Shown in pieces: positions 52,376 through 62,269 of a DNA stretch of 64,000 nt (its first letter is position 1; each line of letters starts with the position of its first letter). The position numbers and the translations under genes were made by a program. Source of the stretch: Cloacibacterium sp. TD35. GTDB taxonomy: Bacteria > Bacteroidota > Bacteroidia > Flavobacteriales > Weeksellaceae. The stretch is taken from the NCBI RefSeq assembly GCF_028864635.1, contig NZ_CP104850.1:874001-938000 (forward strand), written 5' to 3'. The notes beneath the pieces were generated by a model. The model was not told the origin of the DNA. It saw only the letters and a list, made by a program, of their open reading frames with translations, and ran no database searches.

Positions 52376-52407
52376 TTTGCGAAATTCAAAATTATTATGT
52401 ATATTTG
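52376..52407 (+). promoter_or_regulatory. Promoter of the rimP-nusA-infB operon
   Basis: TTTG (52376-52379) and TATATTTG (52400-52407) are 20 nt apart, as expected for a Bacteroidota promoter. It would start an RNA with a leader of about 70 nt before the rimP ATG. Confidence 0.6.
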
Positions 52408-52433
52408 CATCGGATTTACGGAAAAGAAATGAG

Positions 52434-52458
52434 AAGGCTTCGAAAGAAAGCCTTTTTT
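52434..52458 (+). terminator. Terminator-like hairpin in the rimP leader, possible attenuator
   Basis: AAGGCTT (52434-52440) pairs with AAGCCTT (52448-52454) around a 7-nt loop, followed by four more T. It lies between promoter and start codon, so it may end some transcripts early. Confidence 0.55.
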
Positions 52459-52482
52459 CGTAGCGTAACCTCAAATGTGATT

Positions 52483-52950
52483 ATGGATTTTAGAGCAAAA
52501 GTAGAGCAACTCGTTCATGAGTTTTTAGAAACTAGAAAAGACCTATATCTCGTTGATTTAAAGATTTCTGCAGGAGATGATATTACGGTAATTTTAGATG
52601 GCGATGAAGGTTTAAGTCTTCAGGATTGTCTAGATGCAAGTAGAGCAATAGAATTTAACCTCGATAGAGAAGAGCATGATTTTTCTTTGCAAGTCATGAG
52701 CCCTGGATTAAGCGAGCCGTTGAAACTTCCTCGTCAGTTTAAGAAAAATATAGGCAGAGAGATAGAAGTACTTCTGAATTCTGATGAAAAAATACAAGGT
52801 GAAGTAGTAGCGGTAGATGATGAAAAAGTAACTCTGGTATTGAGATACAGAAGGCCTAAATTAGTAGGGAAAGGGAAAGAAGATGTAGTAGAGAATAAAG
52901 AAATTCCTTACATTGAGATAAAAAAGGCTCTTGTAGTCATTAAATTTTAG
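52483..52950 (+). CDS. rimP: Ribosome maturation factor RimP
   Basis: A 155-residue protein for maturation of the 30S ribosomal subunit. The N-terminal domain has DLKISAGDDITVILDGDEGLSL and the conserved SPGLSEPLKLPRQFKKNIG, and the C-terminal one is an SH3-like barrel (GEVVAVDDEKVTLVL). The frame extends to 52360, but the first 41 residues include the leader hairpin and are not family sequence, so the ATG at 52483 is used. It is followed by nusA and infB, the widespread bacterial order. Confidence 0.94.
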   Translation: MDFRAKVEQLVHEFLETRKDLYLVDLKISAGDDITVILDGDEGLSLQDCLDASRAIEFNLDREEHDFSLQVMSPGLSEPLKLPRQFKKNIGREIEVLLNSDEKIQGEVVAVDDEKVTLVLRYRRPKLVGKGKEDVVENKEIPYIEIKKALVVIKF

Positions 52951-53007
52951 TCTTTTTAGGGCTAAAACTGGTTTAAATAACATTAAAATTAATATAAAAA
53001 AATTAAA

Positions 53008-54243
53008 ATGGACAATTTAGCGTTGATTGAATCCTTTGGTGATTTTAAAGACGAAAAAGGGATTAGTAAGATTGATTTAATGGCCATCATTGAAGATTCA
53101 TTGAAAACTCTTTTGAGAAAAAGATATGATTCTGATGACCATTTTGACGTAATTGTAAACCCTGATAAAGGAGATTTTCAGATATTTCTAAATAAAACAA
53201 TTGTGGAAGATGAAATGTCAGAAGATGATGATTTAGAAATAGAAATTTCAGAAGCGAAAAAAATAGACCCTACTTTCGAAGTAGGTGAAGAATATACTCA
53301 AGAAATTCCTGTAGCACAACTGGGAAGAAGAAATATATTAACTCTTAAGCAAATTCTAGCAACTAAATTGCAAGAGCATAACAATGCAATGCTTTATGAG
53401 CAGTTTAAAGATAGAATTGGTGAATTGGCCATCGGTGAAGTACATCATATTCGTCACAAACATGTAATTTTGCTAGATGACGAAGGGAATGAATATATTT
53501 TACCAAAAGAAAACCAAATTCCTTCTGACTTTTTCAGAAAAGGAGATAATGTAAGAGCGATAATAGAGACCGTAGATTTCAAAGGTTCTAAGCCTCAAAT
53601 TATCGTTTCTAGAACTGCTCCTAAATTCTTAGAAAAGTTATTAGAACTTGAGATTCCAGAAATTCAAGATGGTACTATTATTTTGAAAAAAGTAGTGAGA
53701 ATTCCTGGTGAAAAAGCGAAAATCGCGGTAGATGCTTATGATGATAGAATAGACCCAGTTGGAGCTTGCGTTGGGGTAAAAGGTTCTAGAATTCATGGCG
53801 TAGTAAGAGAATTGAGAAATGAAAATATAGACGTAATTCAATGGTCTAAAAATTCAGAAATTCTTGTGAAGAGAGCACTTGGTAATGTAACGATTAATAA
53901 AGTAGAAATCAATGAAGATGAAAACTACGCACTCGTTTACACGCCAGTAGAAGAAATTTCTAAAGTAATCGGTAAACAAGGTCAAAACATTAGATTGGCA
54001 TCTTGGTTATCTGGTTTTGAAATAGATGTTTACAGAGAAAAACAAGCAGATGATGATGTGGAATTAACAGAATTTGACGATGAAATCGAAGCTTGGATTA
54101 TTGCTGAGTTTAAGAAAGTAGGTTTAGAAACAGCGAAAAGTGTTTTAGATAAAGATACAGAAGCACTAGTAAACATGACCGACTTAGAGGAAGAAACGAT
54201 AGAAGAAGTAAAAAGAATTCTAAAAGCAGAATTCGAAGATTAA
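53008..54243 (+). CDS. nusA: Transcription elongation/termination factor NusA
   Basis: A 411-residue RNA-polymerase-binding factor. The N-terminal domain (about 1-125; SLKTLLRKRYD) is followed by an S1 domain (about 130-200; GEVHHIRHKHVIL) and two KH domains (about 205-350; VDPVGACVGVKGSRIHGVV-like and KVIGKQGQNIRLAS). The C-terminal part is short, as is usual in this phylum, and no acidic repeats are visible. It regulates pausing and antitermination. It lies 57 nt after rimP. Confidence 0.96.
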   Translation: MDNLALIESFGDFKDEKGISKIDLMAIIEDSLKTLLRKRYDSDDHFDVIVNPDKGDFQIFLNKTIVEDEMSEDDDLEIEISEAKKIDPTFEVGEEYTQEIPVAQLGRRNILTLKQILATKLQEHNNAMLYEQFKDRIGELAIGEVHHIRHKHVILLDDEGNEYILPKENQIPSDFFRKGDNVRAIIETVDFKGSKPQIIVSRTAPKFLEKLLELEIPEIQDGTIILKKVVRIPGEKAKIAVDAYDDRIDPVGACVGVKGSRIHGVVRELRNENIDVIQWSKNSEILVKRALGNVTINKVEINEDENYALVYTPVEEISKVIGKQGQNIRLASWLSGFEIDVYREKQADDDVELTEFDDEIEAWIIAEFKKVGLETAKSVLDKDTEALVNMTDLEEETIEEVKRILKAEFED

Positions 54244-54303
54244 TATCTTTAATTTTATAACAAAAATAATTTGGCTTAATAGCCTAAAAGCAATTTACAA
54301 TCA

Positions 54304-57177
54304 ATGCCAAAAATTAGATTAAATAAAGCGGTAAAGGAATTTAATATCTCGATGTCTAGATTAGTAGAGTTTCTACAATCAAGAGGCTTCGAAGTAGAAA
54401 GCAATCCAAACGCTCAATTAGAAGAAGCGGCATATGCAGCATTAGAAGCGGAGTTTGCTAGAGATAGCGAACAGCGTAAAGCTTCTCATGAGGTAGTGAT
54501 TTCTAAAGTTCCGGAAGAAAAATTAGAAATTGAACCTAAAAAACCAGAAGTAATCAAAGCGAAAGCTCCATCTATCGGTGAGGCTAGAGTTTTGGGTAAA
54601 ATAGAATTAGAAAAACCTAAGGACGAAGTTCCTGCAGTAGAGCCTGTAGTTGCTCCAGAGGAACCGAAAAAGGAAGAAATTCAAAAAGAAGAGCCTAAAA
54701 AAGAAGAGCCTGTAGAGCTTAAAGTTTTGGATAAAATTGATTTAAGTAAAATAGAATCTAATAAACCAAAACCTTCTCCTAAAAAAGAAGAAAAACCAAA
54801 ACAAGAGGCTCCAAAATTTGAGAAAAAGGAACTCCCGAAGCCAGAAGTGAAAAAAGAGCAACCAAAAGCTCCAGTAAAAGAAGAAACCACTTCTGTGAAA
54901 TTTGATGAGCCTGAAAAAATTAAAACAGTTTATCAAAAATTAGATGGACCAAAAATTGTCTCTACAGAAAAAATAGACCTTTCTCAGTTCCAAACTAGAC
55001 CTTCTAAACCAGACCCAAATAAGAAGAAACAGCGAAAAAGGATTAACAATGGTCCAGCTCCTTCACAAGGTCAAAACCAACAAGGTCAAGGTGGTGGTAA
55101 CAATAACCAACAGGGAGGCGATAAAAAACCTTTTAACAGAGATAACAACAATCGTCCGAACCAAGGTGGCGGAAATAACAACCAAGGGGGTGCAAACAGA
55201 AACAGACCTCATAGCCCTAATTATAAAGGAGGTGCTAATAAAGGCAGAGAAAAAGTGATGCCTGTAGAACTTTCTGATGAACAAATTAAAAACCAAATCA
55301 AAGAAACTTTAGAAAAACTAACGAATAAAGGAGGTAAATCTAAGGGTTCTAAATATAGAAAAGAAAAGAGAACCTACCGTAGAGAGCAGGATGAATTACA
55401 GCAAGAACTAGAAGCAGCAGACAGAACACTTCGTGTTACTGAATTTATCACTGTTTCAGAGTTGGCATCTTTAATGGATGTAAGTGCTACAGAAGTAATT
55501 TCTGCATGTTTCTCTTTAGGTGTAATGGTTACCATGAACCAAAGATTAGAAGCAGACACTCTTACTTTGGTGGCTGATGAATTTGGTTACAAAATAGAAT
55601 TTGCAGATGCAGATTTAGAAGCAGAATCTGAAGAAGAAGTACAAGATACTGAAGAAGATTTATTACCTAGAGCTCCTATTGTAACCGTAATGGGACACGT
55701 AGACCACGGTAAAACTTCATTATTAGACTACATAAGAAAAACCAATGTAATTGCTGGTGAATCTGGAGGTATTACACAGCACATCGGTGCGTATAACGTG
55801 AAATTAGAAAACGGCCAAAGAATTACTTTCTTAGATACACCAGGTCACGAAGCGTTTACCGCGATGAGAGCAAGAGGTGCACAAGTTACTGATATTGTAA
55901 TTATTGTAGTAGCAGCAGATGATGATGTAATGCCACAAACCAAAGAAGCAATTGCTCACGCACAAGCGGCTGGGGTTCCTATGATCATTGCCATCAATAA
56001 AGTAGATAAACCGAATGCAAATCCTGATAACATTCGTCAACAACTTTCAGGAATGAATATCTTAGTAGAAGAATGGGGAGGAAATGTACAAGCACAAGAA
56101 ATTTCTGCAAAATTTGGTAATAATGTAGACTTGTTATTAGAAAAAGTATTGCTTCAAGCAGAAATGTTAGAGTTAAAAGCTAATCCTAATAAAAATGCTA
56201 GTGGTGCAATTATAGAAGCATCTTTAGACAAAGGAAGAGGTTATGTTTCTACCGTATTGGTACAAGCTGGTACGCTTAGAATAGGAGATTATGTAGTAGC
56301 TGGTAAAAACCATGGTAAGATTAAAGCCATGCTTGATGAAAGAGGAAGACAGCTTACTGAAGCGGGTCCTTCTATTCCTGTAACGATTCTAGGTTTAGAT
56401 GGTGCTCCAACTGCTGGTGATAAATTTAAAGTTTACGAAGACGAAAGAGAAGCGAAATCTATTGCGAACAAACGTGAACAATTACAGAGAGAACAAACCA
56501 TCAGAACTAAAAAACATCTTACTTTAGATGAATTAGGAAGAAGAATTGCTCTAGGAGATTTCAAAGAATTGAACATTATCCTAAAAGGAGACGTGGATGG
56601 TTCTGTAGAAGCACTTTCTGATCAGTTACAAAGACTTTCTACTGCTGAAATCAGCGTGAATATTATTCACAAAGGTGTGGGGCAAATCACAGAGTCAGAC
56701 GTTTTATTGGCTGCAGCATCAGATGCTATTATGATAGGATTTAATGTAAGAGCTGGTGCTAATGCAAAAGAATTGGCAGACAGAGAAGAAATAGAAATCA
56801 GAACATATTCTATTATTTATGCAGCTATAGACGATGTAAAAGAAGCGATGGAAGGTATGCTTTCTCCAGAAATCAGAGAACAAGTAATAGGAAATGTAGA
56901 AATTAGAGAAACATTCAAGATTTCTAAAGTGGGTACTATTGCAGGTTGTATGGTTCTAAACGGAAAAGTAACCCGTAATTCTAAAATTAGGCTTCTACGC
57001 GATGGAATTGTGAAATTCGATGGCGAGCTAGAATCTCTAAAACGTTTCAAAGACGATGTGAAAGAAGTAACCAAGGGCTATGAGTGTGGTCTTAATATCA
57101 AAGGCTATAATGATATAGAAGTAGGTGATATCTTAGAAGTTTATGAAGAAATAGAAGTAAAGAAAAAACTTAAATAG
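54304..57177 (+). CDS. infB: Translation initiation factor IF-2
   Basis: A 957-residue GTPase that brings initiator tRNA to the ribosome. The IF2_N domain is at the start ([15 protein letters not shown]). Residues about 70-240 are a Lys/Glu/Pro-rich spacer and 250-320 a Gly/Asn/Gln-rich stretch. G-domain motifs are GHVDHGKTS (G1), DTPGHEAF (G3) and NKVDKP (G4), followed by domains II, III and the fMet-tRNA-binding C-terminus. A second N-terminal helix-type domain ([15 protein letters not shown]) precedes the G-domain. A strong terminator follows. Confidence 0.97.
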   Translation: MPKIRLNKAVKEFNISMSRLVEFLQSRGFEVESNPNAQLEEAAYAALEAEFARDSEQRKASHEVVISKVPEEKLEIEPKKPEVIKAKAPSIGEARVLGKIELEKPKDEVPAVEPVVAPEEPKKEEIQKEEPKKEEPVELKVLDKIDLSKIESNKPKPSPKKEEKPKQEAPKFEKKELPKPEVKKEQPKAPVKEETTSVKFDEPEKIKTVYQKLDGPKIVSTEKIDLSQFQTRPSKPDPNKKKQRKRINNGPAPSQGQNQQGQGGGNNNQQGGDKKPFNRDNNNRPNQGGGNNNQGGANRNRPHSPNYKGGANKGREKVMPVELSDEQIKNQIKETLEKLTNKGGKSKGSKYRKEKRTYRREQDELQQELEAADRTLRVTEFITVSELASLMDVSATEVISACFSLGVMVTMNQRLEADTLTLVADEFGYKIEFADADLEAESEEEVQDTEEDLLPRAPIVTVMGHVDHGKTSLLDYIRKTNVIAGESGGITQHIGAYNVKLENGQRITFLDTPGHEAFTAMRARGAQVTDIVIIVVAADDDVMPQTKEAIAHAQAAGVPMIIAINKVDKPNANPDNIRQQLSGMNILVEEWGGNVQAQEISAKFGNNVDLLLEKVLLQAEMLELKANPNKNASGAIIEASLDKGRGYVSTVLVQAGTLRIGDYVVAGKNHGKIKAMLDERGRQLTEAGPSIPVTILGLDGAPTAGDKFKVYEDEREAKSIANKREQLQREQTIRTKKHLTLDELGRRIALGDFKELNIILKGDVDGSVEALSDQLQRLSTAEISVNIIHKGVGQITESDVLLAAASDAIMIGFNVRAGANAKELADREEIEIRTYSIIYAAIDDVKEAMEGMLSPEIREQVIGNVEIRETFKISKVGTIAGCMVLNGKVTRNSKIRLLRDGIVKFDGELESLKRFKDDVKEVTKGYECGLNIKGYNDIEVGDILEVYEEIEVKKKLK

Positions 57178-57193
57178 TTTATTTACAATAACC

Positions 57194-57220
57194 AATCCCG
57201 AGTAACATCGGGATTTTTTT
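57194..57220 (+). terminator. Intrinsic terminator of the rimP-nusA-infB operon
   Basis: The 8-bp stem AATCCCGA/TCGGGATT with a 6-nt loop is followed by a T-run. Confidence 0.9.
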
Positions 57221-57419
57221 TGCTTAATTTTTTATTTATAATTATTCTAAATAACAATTATTTTTTTTGCTGATTTTTTAAAAAACATGATAATAATCAG
57301 TCTTTGATAATTAAAAATTTAAGATTATACATTTATTAATATCTAGATTTAAATGTTGTTTATATTTTAAATAAAAATAATTTGTGTTATTGAAAATTTA
57401 ACAAATTTAGCATTTGGCC

Positions 57420-57470
57420 ATGTTAAAATTAATTAACATTTTTGTCGCAATAATATTAAATATTGTTAAT
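57420..57470 (+). promoter_or_regulatory. Conserved SusC leader, first copy
   Basis: This 51-nt stretch before the SusC start has the inverted repeat TGTTAA-N6-TTAACA (from 57421) followed by TTTTTGTC. A near-identical 52-nt copy lies before the second SusC gene. An ATG inside it is in frame here but out of frame in the other copy. Confidence 0.55.
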
Positions 57471-60359
57471 ATGAATGGAAAATTAAAAGTTTTAAGTGCT
57501 GGAGTACTTTTTTTTATAGGTGGACAGTTTGTTCAGGCTCAACAAAAAAAAGACGAGGCAAAAGAAAAAGAAATTGAAGAGGTGGTGATGGTAGGATATG
57601 GTACACAAAAGAAAACCGATGTAACATCTTCTGTCTCTACTGTAAAAGGTGATGCAATTGCTAACCTTAATACTCCAACTTTCGAGGCTCAGTTAGCGGG
57701 TCGTTCGTCTGGGGTACAAGTTGTAAATAACTCTGGTGAAATTGGTAGAGCTCCTGCAGTTAGAATTAGAGGTATTAACTCTATTACTTCTGGAACTGCT
57801 CCACTTTATGTAGTAGATGGAGTTCCTATCTTCTCTGGTGATACAGGAGGTGGTAATACTGCTGCAAACGCATTAGCTGATATTAACCCTGCGGATATTG
57901 AAACCATGACCGTTTTAAAAGATGGTGCAGCTACTGCAATTTATGGTTCTAGAGCAGCAAATGGGGTGATTTTAATTACAACTAAGAAAGGAAAATCTGG
58001 TAGATTTTCTGTAACGTACAATAATCAATTCAGTATTGCAAATGTTGTTAAGAAATTTGATTTATTAGAAACTCCTGATTTTATTACGATTTCAAATGAA
58101 AAAGCAGCAGCTGTAAATTCAATTTGGGCAAAAGGTGCAGATTTCAATACAGACTGGCAAGGTGCGGTTCTTAGAACAGGAACTCAATCAGACCATTTTC
58201 TATCTATGACAGGTGGTTTAGGTAATGGTAATTACTACGCTTCTTTTGGTTATACTAATCAAGAAGGGGTTATTAAACCAAACGGTATGGAGAGAATTTC
58301 TGTAAGAATGAATGCCGATCAAAAAGTTACCAATTGGTTGAAATTAACCTCTAGTTTATCTTATTCAGAAACTCAATACAAGGGTTTAAATAATGGTTAT
58401 AACTCAATTTCTGGTGCTATGTTTAGTGCGGTAAGACAATTACCAAATACACCAATTTATGACGCAACTAAACCTACTGGGTATAACATCTTTACACAGG
58501 GTACTACAAGTATGGTAGGTCAATGGGACAACTACATTCCTATTACAAGTGCTTTAACCAACATTGCTTATATTGTAAACAATAATAAATATCAATCTGA
58601 TTTAACAAGATTTATAGGAAGCTTAGCAGCAGATGTAAAATTAGCAGAATGGGCAAACTATAAATTGCAAGTAAGTAAAGATAGATCTGTAACAACTGGT
58701 TTCTTATATTGGAACAGAGTTCATGGAGATGGATTTTCAAGAGGAGGTTATATTGATAACAATTATTTAAATCTTGATAGATGGAATATCCAAAACATTT
58801 TAGATTTGAAAAAATCATTTTTGGATCATAACTTTAATTTGGTTTTGGTTAATGAATATCAAAAACAGAGAAGTACCTCATTCTTTGGAGATGGGCAAGG
58901 GCTTTCTACTGACTTTTTTGGTCAGATTAATTTGATTTCTGGTTCATATACTACACAATATTCTGGTGGAGGTGCCTCTGAGAATGGTTTAATTTCATAT
59001 GCTGCTAGATTGAGCTATAACTATGCTAATAAATATTTCGTTCAAGGGACAATCAGAAGAGATGGATTATCAGCATTGCCAACAGCTAATAAATGGGGTA
59101 ACTTCCCAGGGCTTTCATTAGGATGGACGGTTTCCAATGAAAATTTCTTAAAAGGAAACAAAGCGTTATCTGAATTGAAACTTAGAGCTTCTTATGGAAA
59201 AGTAGGTAACACAGATATCGGTAACTATCCTTATTTAGGCTTATATAGTAGCTATAAATATGCTGACTATACAGGGATTGGTTATTCTCAAGCAGGAAAT
59301 GACCAGTTGAAGTGGGAGACAAACGTGAAGAAAAACGTAGGTGCAGATTTTGGTTTTATGAATAATAAAATTACTTTGAGTGTAGATTATTTCATCAACC
59401 AAAATGACGGTTTAATTTTGAACGTTCCTGTATCGCCTTCGTTAGGAGTTCCAAATAACTCTATCAATAAGAACATTGGTAGTATGGAGAATAAAGGTTT
59501 TGAATTCTCTTTGGGAGCAGATCTTGTTAAAAATGAAAACTTTAGCTGGAATGTAACAGGTAATCTTACTTTAATGGATAATAAAGTATTGTCTCTTGTA
59601 GATGGCAATGATATCATTGGTTCACAAAATGGGCAGACTTCATATTTAATTAGAGTAGGAGAATCACTAAGATCTTTATATGGATTTAAGTATTGGGGAG
59701 TAAATATGGCAAACGGAAACCCAGTTTACTATAAAGCTGATGGAAGTTTAGTACAAGGAAATATAGCGAATAGTACTTACTATGGTTTTGATCCTTCAAA
59801 CCCTACTGCGCTTGGAGCTGCGTCATCTTTAAGTAATGCTGATAGACAAATTTTAGGAAATACTTTGCCTACTTATTTTGGAGCTTTGAACTCAACTATG
59901 AAATTTAAAAATTTCGATTTTGGTGTAATGGCTAGATTTAGTGGAGGTAATAAAATTTTCAACGTAACGAGAAGAGAATTGCTAAACCAAGATTTTTATA
60001 ACAACGGTACAGAAATTCTTGGAAGATGGCAAAGTGTAAGCAACCCTGGAGATGGGTGGACTCCTAGACTTTATGGAACTAAAGGAAGCTTTATAAATTT
60101 AGAAGGAGTTGCTAACTCTAGATTTGTTGAAAAAGGAGACTTTATTAAGGTAGATAATATTACTTTAGGATATACTTTTGACAAATCAGTGATCGAAAAA
60201 GTAAGCTTATCTAAGTTTAGAGTATACGCAGTGCTACAAAATGCAATCATGTTTACAAAATATACAGGGATAGATCCTGAAATGGAAAGTACCGGTATGG
60301 ATTACAATTCTGTGCCTAGACAAATGACATTTTCAATGGGTATTAACGCAACTTTCTAA
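57471..60359 (+). CDS. SusC/RagA-type TonB-dependent outer-membrane transporter
   Basis: A 962-residue outer-membrane transporter. After the signal peptide (ending FVQAQ, about residue 24) comes EEVVMVGYGTQKKTDVTSSVS, the start of the SusC plug, then AVRIRGINSITSG, PLYVVDGVP and GAATAIYGSRAANGVILITTKKG. The barrel ends MTFSMGINATF. An N-terminal CarboxypepD-like domain is absent. With the adjacent SusD it imports an oligomer, glycan or peptide; the substrate is unknown. The longer frame from 57414 is rejected on leader evidence. Confidence 0.94.
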   Translation: MNGKLKVLSAGVLFFIGGQFVQAQQKKDEAKEKEIEEVVMVGYGTQKKTDVTSSVSTVKGDAIANLNTPTFEAQLAGRSSGVQVVNNSGEIGRAPAVRIRGINSITSGTAPLYVVDGVPIFSGDTGGGNTAANALADINPADIETMTVLKDGAATAIYGSRAANGVILITTKKGKSGRFSVTYNNQFSIANVVKKFDLLETPDFITISNEKAAAVNSIWAKGADFNTDWQGAVLRTGTQSDHFLSMTGGLGNGNYYASFGYTNQEGVIKPNGMERISVRMNADQKVTNWLKLTSSLSYSETQYKGLNNGYNSISGAMFSAVRQLPNTPIYDATKPTGYNIFTQGTTSMVGQWDNYIPITSALTNIAYIVNNNKYQSDLTRFIGSLAADVKLAEWANYKLQVSKDRSVTTGFLYWNRVHGDGFSRGGYIDNNYLNLDRWNIQNILDLKKSFLDHNFNLVLVNEYQKQRSTSFFGDGQGLSTDFFGQINLISGSYTTQYSGGGASENGLISYAARLSYNYANKYFVQGTIRRDGLSALPTANKWGNFPGLSLGWTVSNENFLKGNKALSELKLRASYGKVGNTDIGNYPYLGLYSSYKYADYTGIGYSQAGNDQLKWETNVKKNVGADFGFMNNKITLSVDYFINQNDGLILNVPVSPSLGVPNNSINKNIGSMENKGFEFSLGADLVKNENFSWNVTGNLTLMDNKVLSLVDGNDIIGSQNGQTSYLIRVGESLRSLYGFKYWGVNMANGNPVYYKADGSLVQGNIANSTYYGFDPSNPTALGAASSLSNADRQILGNTLPTYFGALNSTMKFKNFDFGVMARFSGGNKIFNVTRRELLNQDFYNNGTEILGRWQSVSNPGDGWTPRLYGTKGSFINLEGVANSRFVEKGDFIKVDNITLGYTFDKSVIEKVSLSKFRVYAVLQNAIMFTKYTGIDPEMESTGMDYNSVPRQMTFSMGINATF

Positions 60360-60371
60360 AAATTAAAAACA

Positions 60372-61967
60372 ATGAAATTAATAAAGTATAATAAATTAAG
60401 AACATATTTCTTCGGAGCATTATTGTCTTCTTTGTCATTAGTGTCGTGTACAGAAGAAAATATTATTGAATTAGAACCGTACAATCAACTGAGTGAAAAC
60501 TCTGCTTTTGATACCAAAGAAAACATTTTGTTGTCTGTAAACGGTATGTATCAAGCAGCGCAGGTAGGATTGTATAATAATGGTGGCACCTCACAATCAG
60601 GTAGAGGGTATCCTTTTGGGGCAGCTTACTTTCAGCAAAATGATATGAGAGGTGAGGATATGGTAAATACAGCATCATTTTATGCGATTACCTATACTAA
60701 TACTTGGGATCCTTCAGGAGCATTGAATACTGTTTATTACTGGATAGATACTTATAGATTGGTTAACAGGGCTAATCTTGTAATCGAAGGAGTAACAAAA
60801 GCAATAGAAAAAGGAGTAATTTCTGATGCAGAAGGAAAAGATATAATCGGTCAAGCGCTTTTCTTCAGAGCTTTTAGCCATTATGAATTGTTAAATTTCT
60901 TTGCTCGTCCATATAAATTTACTTCAGGGGCAAGTCACTCCGGAGTCCCATATAGATTGAAGCCAAGTAATTCAGTAGCTACTATAGAAGAAAATTCAAA
61001 ATTAGGAAGAGGAACAGTTGCAGAAAACTATACTCAGTTGCTTTCAGATCTAGATACAGCAGAAAATTATTTATTATCTAAGACTACTAAGTCTGCAAAA
61101 AATGCAATCGTGTATGTTTCAAAAGAGGCAGCAATAGCATTAAAAACTAGAGTATATTTAAGCAAAGGTGATTATCCTAAAGTTATCGCAGAGGCAGATA
61201 AGCTTAATGGGAAATATTCTCTAACGTCTGACCCTAATGCACCATTTGCTAACAATTACGGAAATACAGAAAGTATTTTCTCTTTAGAAAATTCAGCTAC
61301 TAATAACCCAAGTGTTAATGGTGCTTTAGCTTCACAGTATAATGGTAGAGCATTAATTGCAATTAGCCCAGTTATTTGGAACCAGTCTATGTGGTTAGCT
61401 ACAGATAAAAGAAGAGGATCTAATCTTGTTAGAACACTGTTAAATGCACAAAATCAACCTATCTGTTACCTTTCTAATAAGTATAAAGATACAAGTACCT
61501 TGTCAGATGCTTCACCGCTGTTAAGATATGCTGAAGTGTTGTTAAATAGAGCAGAGGCAAAAGCTAGATTAGATGATCCTACTTATTTGGCAGATTTAAA
61601 TGCTGTGAGAAACAGATCATTAGCAAATCCTGCTACTGAGCAATATACGGCATTTGCAACAAAGGCTGATGCAGTAAATGCGGTTCTTATGGAAAGAAGA
61701 ATAGAGTTTTTAGCAGAAGGTCTAAGATGGAATACTATTCACAGATTACAGCATGATGATATTGCCCCTATGAATGGAGTACCTCAGAAATATAAAAATG
61801 GAGCGAATCCAGTATTTGCAGACTATAAAATTGGAACACCTTATGTATTCAAGACTGGAGATGTAACAGCATTACCATACTCTGATTACAGATATTTATG
61901 GCCTATCCCGACCTTAGAGACCAGTGCAAACCCTACACTAGCGGCTCAGCAAAACCCAGGTTGGTAG
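60372..61967 (+). CDS. SusD/RagB-type outer-membrane lipoprotein
   Basis: A 531-residue surface lipoprotein. The N-terminus has a lipobox (SLSLVSCTEEN, Cys near residue 26). TPR-type helices and family segments GQALFFRAFSHYELLNFF, LLRYAEVLLNRAEAKAR and ERRIEFLAEGLRW are clear, ending PTLAAQQNPGW. It binds ligand and closes as a lid over the SusC barrel encoded 12 nt upstream. No glycosidase or sensor is adjacent, so a protein or other substrate is as likely as a glycan. Confidence 0.95.
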   Translation: MKLIKYNKLRTYFFGALLSSLSLVSCTEENIIELEPYNQLSENSAFDTKENILLSVNGMYQAAQVGLYNNGGTSQSGRGYPFGAAYFQQNDMRGEDMVNTASFYAITYTNTWDPSGALNTVYYWIDTYRLVNRANLVIEGVTKAIEKGVISDAEGKDIIGQALFFRAFSHYELLNFFARPYKFTSGASHSGVPYRLKPSNSVATIEENSKLGRGTVAENYTQLLSDLDTAENYLLSKTTKSAKNAIVYVSKEAAIALKTRVYLSKGDYPKVIAEADKLNGKYSLTSDPNAPFANNYGNTESIFSLENSATNNPSVNGALASQYNGRALIAISPVIWNQSMWLATDKRRGSNLVRTLLNAQNQPICYLSNKYKDTSTLSDASPLLRYAEVLLNRAEAKARLDDPTYLADLNAVRNRSLANPATEQYTAFATKADAVNAVLMERRIEFLAEGLRWNTIHRLQHDDIAPMNGVPQKYKNGANPVFADYKIGTPYVFKTGDVTALPYSDYRYLWPIPTLETSANPTLAAQQNPGW

Positions 61968-61990
61968 TAATTCATACAAATTATTTTTAT

Positions 61991-62017
61991 AACCACTCTC
62001 TAGAGAGTGGTTTTTTT
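61991..62017 (+). terminator. Intrinsic terminator of the SusC-SusD pair
   Basis: The 9-bp stem AACCACTCT/AGAGTGGTT with the 4-nt loop CTAG is followed by T. Confidence 0.9.
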
Positions 62018-62217
62018 GTGCTGAGAAAATTATTTATATTGATTCTAAATAAAATAAAACTTTTTATAATATTTAGAGTAAATTAACAGTTAGCAAATAA
62101 TTTAATTCAAAAAAGAATGAATAAATTATTTATTAGTGAACATTTTGTTAAAAAATCTAAAAAATCTGTAACAATAATAGAAATATTAAAAAAAATCTAG
62201 CAAATAAAAATTTGGTT

Positions 62218-62269
62218 ATGTTAAAATTTATTAACATTTTTGTCAATCAATATATTAAATTTTGTTAAT
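62218..62269 (+). promoter_or_regulatory. Conserved SusC leader, second copy
   Basis: It differs from the copy at 57420 by a few substitutions and one inserted base. It keeps TGTTAA-N6-TTAACA, TTTTTGTC, ATATTAAAT and TTGTTAATATGAATG. Upstream, both share a TTTGG a few bases before the ATGTTAAAATT. Confidence 0.55.

Noticed and set aside
52360-52482. 41-residue N-terminal extension of RimP
   Set aside because: It covers the promoter and the terminator-like hairpin, is not like the family, and the ATG at 52483 gives the standard length.
55049-55296. Open frames on both strands in the Gly/Asn-rich part of infB
   Set aside because: They are shadows of low-complexity coding sequence in the infB frame and have no start signals or family similarity.
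57414-57470. N-terminal extension of the first SusC (start 57414 or 57420)
   Set aside because: The matching leader of the second SusC is one base longer and has the ATG out of frame, so the conserved unit is a leader, not protein.
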